From: Streptomyces sp. CB02959 | GTDB lineage: Bacteria; Actinomycetota; Actinomycetes; Streptomycetales; Streptomycetaceae | Reading direction: 5' to 3' | DNA: 64,000 nt | Assembly (NCBI RefSeq): GCF_002803155.1 | Contig: NZ_NNBP01000017.1 | Location: 124,001 to 188,000, forward strand | Shown: positions 8,953-17,683 of the stretch, piece after piece | Layout of the letters: each line of letters starts with the position of its first letter | Position numbering within the stretch: position 1 is the first letter of the stretch | Program-made: the position numbers and the translations under genes | The notes under the pieces: generated by a model | Told to the model about the DNA's origin: nothing | Seen by the model: the letters and a program-made list of their open reading frames with translations, nothing else | Database searches by the model: none

Positions 8953-10375
8953 GATCAAGCTGGCGGAACACACGTCCGACCTGAATGTCGAGACGGTCGA
9001 TCAGCAGGCGCTCGACGAGGTGGTGCGGTTCACCTCGGAGCTGATCCGCATCGACACGAGCAATGCCGGAGACGGCAGTTGCCGGGAGCGCCCGGCCGCG
9101 GAGTACGTCGCGGAGCGGCTGGCAGAGGTGGGCATCGAGCCCGTCCTGCTGGAGCGCAGCCCGGGGCGCACCAATGTCGTCGCCCGCATCGAAGGCAGCG
9201 ACCCGTCCGCCGACGCACTCCTGGTGCACGGGCACCTGGACGTGGTCCCGGCCGAGCCCGCCGACTGGCAGGTCCACCCCTTTTCGGGGGAGGTCCGCGA
9301 CGGCGTGGTCTGGGGCCGGGGCGCCATCGACATGAAGAACATGGACGCGATGATGCTCGCCGTCGTCCGCCAGTGGGCGCGCAGCGGAGTGCGGCCCAGG
9401 CGCGACGTCGTGCTGGCGTTCACCGCCGATGAGGAGGCGAGCGCCGAGGACGGCTCGGGATTCCTCGCCGACCATCACGCCGAGCTCTTCGAGGGGTGCA
9501 CCGAGGGCATCAGCGAATCGGGGGCCTTCACGTTCCACGCCGCTGGCGGGATGCGGATCTACCCGATCGCGGCGGGGGAGCGCGGCACCGCCTGGTTGAA
9601 GCTGACGGCCCGGGGCCGGGCCGGGCACGGCTCGAAGGTGAACCGCGACAACGCGGTCAGCCGGCTGGCCGACGCGGTGTCCCGGATCGGTGCGCACGAG
9701 TGGCCGGTGCGGCTCACCCCGACCGTCCGGGCGGCGCTGCGCGAGCTCGCCGCGCTGCACGCCATCGACGTCGATCCCGAGCGGCCCGACTTCGACGTCG
9801 ACGCCCTGCTGGACCAGCTCGGTCCGGCCGCCAAGCTGGTCGAGCCGACGGTCCGCAACAGCGCCAACCCGACGATGCTGACGGCCGGTTACAAGGTCAA
9901 CGTGATCCCTGGATCCGCCGTCGCCTATGTGGACGGCAGAGTCGTCCCGGGCGGCGAGGCGGAGTTCCGCGCGACGTTGGACGAGCTCACCGGACCCGAT
10001 GTCACCTGGGACTACCACCACGGTGAGGTCGCGCTGCAGGCCCCCGTCGACTCCCCGTCGTTCGCCGCGATGCGGGCCGCGATCGAGCGGTTCGACCCGG
10101 ACGGCCACGCCGTGCCGTACTGCATGTCCGGGGGCACGGACGCCAAGCAGTTCTCCCGACTGGGCATCGTCGGCTACGGCTTCTCCCCGCTGAAGCTGCC
10201 CGAGGGGTTCGACTACCAGGCGCTCTTCCACGGCGTGGACGAACGGGTCCCCGTGGAGGGCCTGCACTTCGGCGTCCGGGTCCTCGACCACTTCCTGCGC
10301 GGCGTGCCGGGGCATCGACGACCGGCCGTCCGACGAAGCGGTGCCGTACCCGGCCGACGGGGCACGGCCGGGTAG
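8945..10375 (+). CDS. M20 family metallopeptidase
   Basis: 476-aa ArgE/DapE/ACY1/CPG2-type peptidase. Metal ligands appear in LLVHGHLDVVP (His, Asp), WGRGAIDMKNM (Asp), the general base pair TADEEAS (Glu-Glu), and a C-terminal His near ALFHGVDERV. The dimerisation (lid) domain is the central 200 residues (ARGRAGHGSKV). ATG 8945 follows GAGGAA inside the end of the M55 gene, giving translational coupling. Together the pair would liberate amino acids from D/L-peptides. The last codons form the left part of a stem-loop terminator. Confidence 0.9.
   Translation: MAEIKLAEHTSDLNVETVDQQALDEVVRFTSELIRIDTSNAGDGSCRERPAAEYVAERLAEVGIEPVLLERSPGRTNVVARIEGSDPSADALLVHGHLDVVPAEPADWQVHPFSGEVRDGVVWGRGAIDMKNMDAMMLAVVRQWARSGVRPRRDVVLAFTADEEASAEDGSGFLADHHAELFEGCTEGISESGAFTFHAAGGMRIYPIAAGERGTAWLKLTARGRAGHGSKVNRDNAVSRLADAVSRIGAHEWPVRLTPTVRAALRELAALHAIDVDPERPDFDVDALLDQLGPAAKLVEPTVRNSANPTMLTAGYKVNVIPGSAVAYVDGRVVPGGEAEFRATLDELTGPDVTWDYHHGEVALQAPVDSPSFAAMRAAIERFDPDGHAVPYCMSGGTDAKQFSRLGIVGYGFSPLKLPEGFDYQALFHGVDERVPVEGLHFGVRVLDHFLRGVPGHRRPAVRRSGAVPGRRGTAG
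10347..10374 (+). terminator. stem-loop at the end of the M20 gene
   Basis: Perfect 10-bp stem TACCCGGCCG / CGGCCGGGTA with an 8-nt loop. The right arm includes the first two bases of the stop codon, so the terminator overlaps the coding end. Confidence 0.55.
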
Positions 10376-10813
10376 GGCCGGATACGGCAGGAACGAGCTC
10401 CGTGGAGGGGGAGGCGACAGCGTGGTGCGGCTGTGGACCGGAGGTATATGAGGCCGGTGGGTCGCCGAGTCGTGCCGGCGGTGGCGGTGGCGGTGGCGGT
10501 GGCGGTGGCGGTGTGCGGCGGTTCGCGGCGCGGCCGTCCACCCGGTCGGCGGTCCACGGCCCGCCGATCCGGTGATGTTGCACCGGGAAAGCGCTCGCGT
10601 CGGATGCCGCGTCCGTGCCCGTCGCCGTGGCCGTAACGGCGTTCTTCTCGCCGCTTGCGTGGCAGGTCATCGCTCCATTTCCCGGTCGGTTGCGATGAAC
10701 TGACGTCCTATCACCGACTCGTGTCACGGGCGTTGACATGTCCGTTACCCGTGTCACAACATGAGCGCGCCGTTACCGACTGGTTGGTACGACGTGTCCT
10801 GTGGAGGTCCTGC
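10376..10813. other. 438-bp intergenic region with GGCGGT repeat
   Basis: About 10478-10514 is a (GGCGGT)6 hexamer run. The region 10655-10800 precedes the hydrolase gene and likely carries its promoter (AT-richer, around 10700-10770). No gene is supported. Confidence 0.5.
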
Positions 10814-12646
10814 GTGCCCAGCGTGTCCCGAGTCGTGTCCCGCCCCGTGCTCCGCATGTCCCTGGCCCTGCTGACCGGCACCGTCCTCACCGCACCCCTC
10901 GTCCTGAGCGCCCCCGCCACCGCCGCGGGATCCGCTGCCACGCAGTACACGGTCACCCCGTTGAAGGTGACCGTGCGGGCCGGCGGTCACCGCTGCGCGG
11001 TGGACGCGGACCTCTACCGCCCGTGGGGCGTCAACGCCGCGCATCCGGCGCCGGCCGTGCTGACCACCAACGGCTTCGGCGGCAGCAAGACGGACGGCTC
11101 GACCGACGCCACCGCCCAGTCGTTCGCCTCCCGCGGCTATGTGGCGCTCGCCTACTCCGGCCTCGGTTTCGGTAAGACCGGCTGTGCGATCTCCCTCGAC
11201 GACCCCGAGATCGACGGCAGGGCGGCGAGCCGGCTGATCGACCTGCTGGCCGGGGTGCGCACCGCCGACGACGGCACCCGCGTCGACTTCGTCACCAAGG
11301 ACCGCCCGGGCGATCCCCGGGTCGGCATGATCGGCGGATCGTACGGCGGGGCGATCCAGATGGCCACCGCCGCGGTCGACCACCGCGTCGACGCGCTGGT
11401 TCCGCTGATCACCTGGAACGACCTCTCCTACTCCCTCGACCCGAACAACACCGGTCGCACGGACGGCGTCAGCGGTCCGGTCCCCGGGGTGTACAAGTAC
11501 CAGTGGACGAACGGGTTCTTCCTGATCGGTGAGGCGCAGGGCCTGCTCCACCCGGGGCTGGACTCGTCGCGGGCCGGCGGCGCGGGCTGCCTGCACTTCG
11601 TGGCAGCGGCCTGCCGCACCAAGCGACTGCTGGATTTCCGCGCGTACCCGGCCGACGAGACCCGGACGATGCTTCGGTACGCACGCAGCGTCTCCCCGGT
11701 CTCGTACCTGAAGTCCGTGAAGGCGCCCACTCTGCTCGTCCAGGGGCAGGCCGACACGCTCTTCAACCTCAACGAGGCCGCGGCCACCTACCGCACCCTC
11801 GCCGCCCAGGGCACGCCGGTCAAGATGATCTGGCAGTCCTGGGGCCACAGCGGAGGGATGAAGGACCCGGCGGAAGGCGAACTCGACCTGGGTAAGGGCA
11901 ACTTGGATACGAGCTATGTGGGGAAGCGGATCCTCGCCTGGTTCGACCGCTATCTACGGCACCGGACGGGCACCGGTACCGGACCGGCCTTCGCGTACTA
12001 CCGGGACTGGGTGACCAGCGGTCCCACCTACGCCACCGCGCCCTCCTTCCCGGCGGGCGGCAGTCGCCGGCTGTACCTGTCCGGGGACGGCAAGCTCGTC
12101 GACAACCGTGCCGAGGTGGCCCGCGGCAGCCGCGAATACCGCAATCTGCGGGTGCCCACCAGTCACTCCGAGAGTTCGCTGGCCGGCATGCTGGGGCTCC
12201 CCGATCCGCAGCCGTACGACATCAAGGGCACCTACCTGGACTGGACCTCGGCACCGGTGGCGGGCGGGCCGCTGGACGTGGTGGGCGCGCCCAAGGTGAC
12301 GCTGCAGGTCGTCTCGCCGCGGGCCGAGCGGGTGCAGGACTCCTCGGACGCGGCCGACAAGCTGGTGCTCTTCGCCAAGCTCTACGACGTCGGCCCGGAC
12401 GGCCGGAAGACGTTGGTGCACCGGTTGGTGGCCCCGGCCAGGGTGCCCGATGTGACGGGGAAGTTCACCGTGGAACTTCCGGGCATCGTGCATCGCTACC
12501 AGCCGGGGCACCGGCTGCGGCTGGTGATCGCCGCGAGCGACTCCGCCTATGTGGGCAATCGCGGCGTGAAGCGGGTGACGGTCACCAGCGCGCCCGAGGA
12601 CACCGGGGTTCTCGAACTCCCGGTCACCCAGGGGGTCGTGCCGTAG
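10814..12646 (+). CDS. secreted CocE/NonD-family (X-Pro dipeptidyl-peptidase-like) hydrolase
   Basis: 610-aa exported alpha/beta hydrolase. The signal peptide has a hydrophobic core MSLALLTGTVLTAPLVLSA ending in ATAAGS. The S15/CocE catalytic domain has the nucleophile elbow GMIGGSYGGA, the acid in QGQADTLFN and the catalytic His in SWGHSGG. The C-terminal jelly-roll XPP domain occupies the last 200 residues. GTG 10814 sits 6 nt after GGAGG. Relatives are secreted Xaa-Pro peptidases or acyl/ester hydrolases; substrate is not decidable here. Its location next to peptidases fits extracellular peptide use, though that is inference. Confidence 0.88.
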   Translation: MPSVSRVVSRPVLRMSLALLTGTVLTAPLVLSAPATAAGSAATQYTVTPLKVTVRAGGHRCAVDADLYRPWGVNAAHPAPAVLTTNGFGGSKTDGSTDATAQSFASRGYVALAYSGLGFGKTGCAISLDDPEIDGRAASRLIDLLAGVRTADDGTRVDFVTKDRPGDPRVGMIGGSYGGAIQMATAAVDHRVDALVPLITWNDLSYSLDPNNTGRTDGVSGPVPGVYKYQWTNGFFLIGEAQGLLHPGLDSSRAGGAGCLHFVAAACRTKRLLDFRAYPADETRTMLRYARSVSPVSYLKSVKAPTLLVQGQADTLFNLNEAAATYRTLAAQGTPVKMIWQSWGHSGGMKDPAEGELDLGKGNLDTSYVGKRILAWFDRYLRHRTGTGTGPAFAYYRDWVTSGPTYATAPSFPAGGSRRLYLSGDGKLVDNRAEVARGSREYRNLRVPTSHSESSLAGMLGLPDPQPYDIKGTYLDWTSAPVAGGPLDVVGAPKVTLQVVSPRAERVQDSSDAADKLVLFAKLYDVGPDGRKTLVHRLVAPARVPDVTGKFTVELPGIVHRYQPGHRLRLVIAASDSAYVGNRGVKRVTVTSAPEDTGVLELPVTQGVVP

Positions 12647-12775
12647 CGGACGGGGTGGATGCCGTAGGGGGGAGAGCCCGGGGCGGTACGTGTCGTGCGT
12701 GCCGCGGTCGCCCGGTGCCGGTGGCCGGCCGGGGGCGGGCGTCGTCCGAGCCGTCCGCGGTGGGCCCGGCCGCCG

Positions 12776-12970
12776 TCAGTCCTCCGAGGCCTCGATGGCC
12801 TGTACGGGGCAGGCGCGGACGGCTTCCCGCACCAGCGGGTCGCCTCCGCCGTCCTCGCGGCCCGGCAGCAGCGCGCTGAACCCGTCGTCGTCCTGGGTGA
12901 AGACGGACGGCGCCGTCAGTGCGCACTGCCCGGAGCCGATACAGCGATTCGCGTCAATGGTGATCCGCAT
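12776..12970 (-). CDS. [3Fe-4S]-type ferredoxin, P450 partner
   Basis: 64-aa ferredoxin. The cluster ligands are CIGSGQC (C-x5-C, so the second canonical Cys of a 4Fe site is missing) and a C-terminal RACPVQA. This is the pattern of actinobacterial P450-linked 3Fe-4S ferredoxins such as SuaB/SubB. The acidic stretch FTQDDDGF is typical of the electron-donor surface. It lies 49 bp downstream of, and in the same orientation as, the P450 gene, with a weak AAAGGGG ribosome site; it presumably carries electrons from a ferredoxin reductase encoded elsewhere. Confidence 0.93.
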   Translation of the reverse strand: MRITIDANRCIGSGQCALTAPSVFTQDDDGFSALLPGREDGGGDPLVREAVRACPVQAIEASED

Positions 12971-13019
12971 GTCCGGACCCCTTTCGTTGGCGTGCCGCCT
13001 CCGGTGGTGCCGATCGGCG

Positions 13020-14207
13020 CTACCAGGCCAGCGGCAGTTCGATCATTCCTTGGAGAGTGTCCCCCGGCTTGAACGGAATCGTGGCAGCCGGCACGGCGAG
13101 TCGTAGATCGGGGATGCGGCGGAACAGCGAGCGCAGCGCGATCTCCAACTCGGCGCGGGCCAGATTCTGGCCCAGGCACTGGTGGATGCCGAAGCCGAAC
13201 GCGACGTGGTGGCGGGCCGAGCGGTCGAGGTCGAGTTCGTCCGGTGCCGGATAGGCCGTCTCGTCCCGATTGATCAGGGAGGTCGAGAACACCACGCCGT
13301 CGCCGGCGCGGATGGTGTGGCCGGCGATCTCGATGGTGTCGGTCGCCACCCGCAGCATCCCGTCGGCTATGGACAGGAACCGCAGCAACTCCTCGACGGC
13401 GGCGGGCATCAGATCCTCGTCGGACCTCAACTGGGCCAGCTGGTCGGGGTGTTCGAGCAGGGCGAAGGTGCCGAGCGAGATCATGTTGGCGGTGGTCTCG
13501 TGGCCCGCCACCAGCAGGATCATGGCCAGCCGGGCCAGTTCCTCGTGCTGCACCGTGCCGGCCCGGAGCCGCTCGGCGATCAGCTCGTCCAGCAGGCCGT
13601 CGCCGGGATCCTTCTGCTTTCGGGCTATCAACTCCGCCAGGTATCCCTCCAGTTCGCCCCGGGACTCCTCGCTCTCCTCGGCGGAACGCCCGCGGAGGAG
13701 GCGGCGGGACCGTTCCTCGAAGAACTCGTGGTCCGCGTACGGAACGCCGAGCAGTGAGCAGATCACCATCGAGGGGACCGGCAGGGCGAACGCGGAGACC
13801 AGGTCGGCGGGTGGGCCCTGCGCCAGCATCCGGTCCAGGAGGCCGTCCACGGTCTGCTGGATCTGCGGTCGGAGCGCGGCGATCCGCTTGACGCTGAAGC
13901 TGGGGATCAGCATGCGGCGCTGGGTGTTGTGCTCGGGGTCGTCCACGCCGATCAGTGGGGTCCGCACCCGCCGGATGTTTTCCAGCCGCCTCATCGGTAT
14001 GGGGAACGCCGGATTCTGCCGGTTGGACGACAGTCGCCGGTCGACCAGCAGCGCCCGCGCCTCGGCGTGCCCGGTCACCACCCAGACCTTGCGGCCGTCG
14101 TAGAAGGTGACGTGCGAGAGCGGGCCGGACTCGCGCAGCGGCCGGTAGTTCGTCGGGGGGTGGTAGGGGCAGGTGCGGTCCCGGGGGAAGGAGATGGTCT
14201 CGGTCAC
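13020..14207 (-). CDS. cytochrome P450, CYP105-like
   Basis: 395-aa soluble bacterial P450. It carries the I-helix oxygen-binding motif LLVAGHETTAN, the K-helix ExxR (EELLRF), and the heme-ligand loop FGFGIHQCLGQNLAR with Cys near residue 345. The N-terminal RDRTCPYHPP and GVDDPEHNTQRRML segments resemble CYP105 enzymes, which hydroxylate xenobiotics and secondary metabolites. GTG 14207 is preceded by GGGAGGAACC, an excellent ribosome site; the longer frame to 14255 lacks one. It forms a two-gene operon with the downstream ferredoxin. Substrate unknown. Confidence 0.93.
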   Translation of the reverse strand: MTETISFPRDRTCPYHPPTNYRPLRESGPLSHVTFYDGRKVWVVTGHAEARALLVDRRLSSNRQNPAFPIPMRRLENIRRVRTPLIGVDDPEHNTQRRMLIPSFSVKRIAALRPQIQQTVDGLLDRMLAQGPPADLVSAFALPVPSMVICSLLGVPYADHEFFEERSRRLLRGRSAEESEESRGELEGYLAELIARKQKDPGDGLLDELIAERLRAGTVQHEELARLAMILLVAGHETTANMISLGTFALLEHPDQLAQLRSDEDLMPAAVEELLRFLSIADGMLRVATDTIEIAGHTIRAGDGVVFSTSLINRDETAYPAPDELDLDRSARHHVAFGFGIHQCLGQNLARAELEIALRSLFRRIPDLRLAVPAATIPFKPGDTLQGMIELPLAW

Positions 14208-14396
14208 GGTTCCTCCCGTGCGGGTGGGGTGAGTCGCTCGCCGGGAGGACGCCACCGCCGATCGCCGTGTGACGTGCCTGCCGCGAGGCGAGCCGTGCGC
14301 GCCGCGCTGATCTCCGTGGGTGTGGTGTACCGGGCACTGCTGCCGCCGGCCACCATGGCGCGGTGGCGGTCCTGTCGGGTGCCGCGCCGGGTGCCG

Positions 14397-15080
14397 TCAC
14401 CCCCTCTCGGTGGTGGGTTCCGCTGCTCGGTGCCGCGGGTCCGATTGTCGAACGTCCGGAGTGGTCCCGGAGGTTCCCGCCGGATGTAGCAGAGTCTCCA
14501 GCACCGCGTCCAGGTGGCGTTCGCGGGCGGGGCCGGCCGGCAGGGACCGGGGGACCGAGTGGCTGAGCTGGGTGTGCCCCAGATAGGCGGTGTACGCGAG
14601 CAGGCCGCGGCGGTGCGCCTCGTCCTCCGGGAAGCCCAACTCGGCGAAGAGCGCGGCGATATGGCCGATCCGGCGGTCGGTCACCCGGGCGAGCGCGGCC
14701 GACACCCGGGGGTCGGCCGCGGAGGCCAGCAGCGAGACCTCCAGCGGATCCTCGGCGGCCCGGCGGGTGGCCCGCAGGAACAGTCGGCGGAGCCGCTCGC
14801 CGGGGTCGGGCTCGTCGGCCAGCTCGGTGATCACGGATTCGGTGCGGCTCTCCGCCCAGCGGTCCAGGGCGGCCTCGATCAGCGCGTCGCGGTTGGCGAA
14901 GTGCCAGTAGAAGCTGCCCTTCGTGGTGCCCAGCCGGGCCGCCAGCGGCTCCACGGCGACCGCCGCGAGGCCGCCCTCGCCCATGGCCGCCAGGGCCGCG
15001 TCGGCCCAGTCCTGCACGGTCAGCCGCTGCCGTGCGGCGGCGCCACCGGCACCTTTCACTCGCTCTCGCACCATGACCAT
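14397..15080 (-). CDS. TetR-family repressor
   Basis: 227-aa regulator. The N-terminal helix-turn-helix reads ADAALAAMGEGGLAAVAVEP then LAARLGTTKGSFYWHFANRD, the classic TetR recognition helix. The rest is a helical ligand-binding domain; the last 20 residues are polar and probably disordered. The ATG at 15080 falls inside a palindromic operator (15078-15093), so the mRNA is probably leaderless or the start is ATG 15074. It is divergent from the DUF2867 gene and shares the twin operator region with it, so it likely represses both that gene and itself. Confidence 0.92.
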   Translation of the reverse strand: MVMVRERVKGAGGAAARQRLTVQDWADAALAAMGEGGLAAVAVEPLAARLGTTKGSFYWHFANRDALIEAALDRWAESRTESVITELADEPDPGERLRRLFLRATRRAAEDPLEVSLLASAADPRVSAALARVTDRRIGHIAALFAELGFPEDEAHRRGLLAYTAYLGHTQLSHSVPRSLPAGPARERHLDAVLETLLHPAGTSGTTPDVRQSDPRHRAAEPTTERG

Positions 15081-15116
15081 ACGCTACCGTACGGTAAAAA
15101 CATACGCCACCGTATG
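15078..15116. promoter_or_regulatory. twin TetR operators
   Basis: Two near-identical 16-bp inverted repeats, CATACGCTACCGTACG (15078-15093) and CATACGCCACCGTATG (15101-15116), lie 23 bp centre to centre between the divergent TetR and DUF2867 genes. The first also contains the 12-bp palindrome TACCGTACGGTA. Two helical turns of spacing fits cooperative binding of two TetR dimers on one DNA face. Confidence 0.75.
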
Positions 15117-15126
15117 GAGGTGCTCC

Positions 15127-16044
15127 GTGCACACGGTCCGCGACACCCATGCCCGCACCGTCCAGGCCCGCGCAGATGCCGTGGGCGCCCTGCTCGACCA
15201 AGTGGGCGGTGAGTCCGATCCGTTGTTCCCGGCGCCCGCCTGGCCGCCCCTCCGCCTCGACCGCCCCCTGGGAGTCGGCGCCGACGGCGGCCACGGACGG
15301 ATCCGCTACCACGTCGCCGCCTACGAACCGGGCCGCCGCATCCGCTTCGCCTTCGCACCCGGCCCCTCCGGGCGGAGCGCCGGCTACCACGAACTCACCG
15401 TCCGCCCCCTGGGACCGGACCGCTGCCGGGTCGACCACGTGCTGGAGTCCCGGCTGCCCTTCGCCTGCCGGCTCGCCTGGCACCTGGCGATTCGCGCCGC
15501 CCACGCCACCGTCACCGAGGAACTCCTCGACAACCTCGAACGCGCGGCCACCGGACACCTCCGCGCCCCCACCCGCCGCTCGCCCCGGGTGCGGCTGCTC
15601 AACCGCCTCCAGTGGGACCGGCCGATAGCCGTCGCCCTCCCGGAGGAAGCCCACCTGGCACGCAGTGCCTTTCCTCGGGCGGACTTCGAGGACGCCTGGC
15701 GGATGCCGCTGCGCCCAGGTATGCCACGCGAACCCGAAGCGTGGGAGCGGGCGTTGCGGAAGGCGCAGTTCCCCGTCCTGGCCCGGCAGGGCGGGGAGAC
15801 GCTGCTCGGCAAGAACGCCGGGCACCTGGACTTCCGCGCCTCACTCCTGGTCGCCGGCGACCAGGTCACGCTGGGGACCGTGGTCCGCACCCACCACCGC
15901 GGCGGGCGCCTCTACTTGGCCGCGATCCGCCGGATACACCCCTTCGTGGTCCGCGGGGTGCTGCGCCGCGCCCATCGCAAGCTGGCACTGGCCGCGCCCG
16001 GCGCCGGGGAGCGCTGGTCGGCGCGGCACCCCGAAGAGCGCTGA
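15127..16044 (+). CDS. DUF2867/SRPBCC-like protein
   Basis: 305-aa soluble protein. The N-terminal half (IRYHVAAYEPGRRIRFAF, ELTVRPLGPDRCRVDHVLE) reads like an SRPBCC/START-type hydrophobic-pocket domain. The C-terminal half (FPRADFEDAWRMPL, LLGKNAGHLDFRASLLV, RIHPFVVRGVLRRAH) resembles DUF2867. GTG 15127 follows GGAGG by 6 nt, and the GGAGG abuts the right-hand TetR operator, so repression would block both transcription and ribosome access. Function is unknown; a ligand-binding or oxidoreductase-accessory role is a guess. Confidence 0.75.
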   Translation: MHTVRDTHARTVQARADAVGALLDQVGGESDPLFPAPAWPPLRLDRPLGVGADGGHGRIRYHVAAYEPGRRIRFAFAPGPSGRSAGYHELTVRPLGPDRCRVDHVLESRLPFACRLAWHLAIRAAHATVTEELLDNLERAATGHLRAPTRRSPRVRLLNRLQWDRPIAVALPEEAHLARSAFPRADFEDAWRMPLRPGMPREPEAWERALRKAQFPVLARQGGETLLGKNAGHLDFRASLLVAGDQVTLGTVVRTHHRGGRLYLAAIRRIHPFVVRGVLRRAHRKLALAAPGAGERWSARHPEER

Positions 16045-16070
16045 CGATGACCAGAACCACTAGCCACAAA

Positions 16071-16085
16071 TGGCACTCAGTGCCA
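16071..16085. promoter_or_regulatory. palindrome TGGCACTCAGTGCCA
   Basis: Perfect 6-bp inverted repeat around a 3-nt centre, 10 nt upstream of the CoA-transferase ATG. It looks like an operator for a dimeric regulator (TetR/GntR type); the cognate regulator is not identifiable here. Confidence 0.5.
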
Positions 16086-16095
16086 CACTCGCTTG

Positions 16096-17538
16096 ATGAT
16101 GCGACGAGATGACACGGAGCGGCGGCAGACCGCCGGTACGGACCAGGCATGGGCGGCCCTCGGCGGCGACCCCGCACTCGCGGAGCAGATCTCCTACGGC
16201 GGGCCGCCCGGCCTGCTGGCGGCCCGCCTCCCGGTCATGGCCCTGGCCCGCTCCACGGTGGCCGTCTGCGCCCTTGCCGCGGCCGAACTGGCCGCCCAGC
16301 GCGACGGTGGCCCACTGCCCGCCGTGCGCGTCGACGACGCCGCCGTGGCCACCGCCTTCGTCAGCGAACGGCACCTGCGGATCGACGGCCGCGCCCCCTC
16401 GTCCTTCGCACCGCTCTCCGGCTTCTGGCGCACCGCCGACGGCTGGCTGCGCACCCACGCCAACTACCCGCACCACCGCGCCCGTTTGCTCGGCGCACTG
16501 GGCCTCCCGGACACCGCCGGTCCCGCGGACGCCGAGGCCGCGATCGCCGGGCGGGGGTCCGAAGAGCTCCAGGAGGCCGTCTATGCGGCGGGCGGACTGG
16601 CCGTCGCCGCCCGCGCCCCCGAGCAGTGGTCCGCCCACGCGCAGGGCGCCACCGTCGCCCGCCACCCGCTGCTGACGAGGGAGGACCTCGGCGCCGGCAC
16701 CGCACCGCGCCCGCTGCCGGCCCGCGCCGGCGACCCCGTGCTGCCCGCCGCCGGGCTGCGCGTCCTGGACCTGACCCGGGTGATCGCCGGCCCCGTCGCC
16801 ACCCGGACGCTCGCCCTCCTGGGCGCTGACGTCCTGCGCGTCGACGCCCCGCAACTCCCCGAGAGCCAGGACGCCCACAGCGACACCGGGTTCGGCAAGC
16901 GCTCCACCACGCTGGACCTGGGGTCGCGCAGCGGCCGCGCGTCCTTCGAGGCGCTGCTGGCCGAGGCGGACGTCGTGGTGACCGGATACCGCCCCGGCGC
17001 CCTCGACCGCCTCGGGCTCGCCCCCGAGGCCCTCGTCGAACGCCGCCCCGGCCTGATCGTGGCCCGACTCTCCGCCTGGGGCGACGACGGCCCCTGGGGC
17101 GCCCGACGCGGATTCGACAGCCTCGTACAGGTCGCGACCGGTATTGCCGCCATCGAAGCGAACGAGGACGGCACCCCGGGCGCGCTGCCCGCACAGGCAC
17201 TGGACCACGGCACCGGGTACCTGCTGGCCGCGTCGGTGCTGCGAGCGCTGACGGAGCAGTCCCGGACCGGCGGTTCGCGCCTGGCGACACTGGCACTCGC
17301 CCGTACAGCGCGCTGGCTGACGCACGACCTGAGGGACGAGCCCGCACCGACCACCCCCGAGGACACCGCAGATCCCACCCTCCCGACGGAGTACGACCCC
17401 GCCCGCCACCTCCGCGAAACCGACAGCCCCGTAGGGCGGCTGAGGCACGCGCTTCCCCCGGTGTCCTTCGCGGGCGGCCCGGTGAACTGGACGACACCGC
17501 CCGGCCGTTGCGGTACCGACGCACCCGTATGGCGCTGA
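16096..17538 (+). CDS. CaiB/BaiF-type CoA-transferase family protein
   Basis: 480-aa family III CoA-transferase-like protein. The core signature LRVLDLTRVIAGPVATRTLALLG and LRVDAPQLPE is present, with the downstream FGKRSTTLDL and AEADVVVTGYRPGALDRLGL segments. The usual catalytic Asp region appears shifted or merged (ESQDAHSDTGFGKR). An N-terminal extension of about 200 residues corresponds to a second, degenerate CaiB half. ATG 16096 or 16099 is preferred over TTG 16093; no strong ribosome site is visible and the operator-like palindrome is very close, so the transcript may be leaderless. Confidence 0.85.
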   Translation: MMRRDDTERRQTAGTDQAWAALGGDPALAEQISYGGPPGLLAARLPVMALARSTVAVCALAAAELAAQRDGGPLPAVRVDDAAVATAFVSERHLRIDGRAPSSFAPLSGFWRTADGWLRTHANYPHHRARLLGALGLPDTAGPADAEAAIAGRGSEELQEAVYAAGGLAVAARAPEQWSAHAQGATVARHPLLTREDLGAGTAPRPLPARAGDPVLPAAGLRVLDLTRVIAGPVATRTLALLGADVLRVDAPQLPESQDAHSDTGFGKRSTTLDLGSRSGRASFEALLAEADVVVTGYRPGALDRLGLAPEALVERRPGLIVARLSAWGDDGPWGARRGFDSLVQVATGIAAIEANEDGTPGALPAQALDHGTGYLLAASVLRALTEQSRTGGSRLATLALARTARWLTHDLRDEPAPTTPEDTADPTLPTEYDPARHLRETDSPVGRLRHALPPVSFAGGPVNWTTPPGRCGTDAPVWR

Positions 17539-17647
17539 CCGCGCCCCCACCCTCCCGTCCGGAACCGGACGGAACCCGCTGCCTCCGGACCGGTCGACGG
17601 CCGCCCGGAGGCAGCGGGGCGGCACGCCGCCCGCAAGATCGGGACGG

Positions 17648-17677
17648 TTGGTCCGGTACCGCCAGCCCTCGTACGAT
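17648..17677 (+). promoter_or_regulatory. candidate leaderless promoter
   Basis: TTGGTC (17648-17653), an 18-bp spacer and TACGAT (17672-17677), with the GNAT ATG 6 nt further on. A similar TACGAT at 19238-19243 precedes the arginase-family ATG (19250) by 6 nt. Confidence 0.5.
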
Positions 17678-17683
17678 CTGCTG

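Noticed and set aside
12916..15825. Minus-strand open frame of about 970 codons
   Set aside because: It crosses the P450, TetR and DUF2867 genes in a wrong frame and contains no domain sense.
12776..16044. Secondary-metabolite gene cluster around the P450
   Set aside because: Only P450, ferredoxin, TetR and DUF2867 are present; no synthase, so a stand-alone oxidation operon is the simpler reading.
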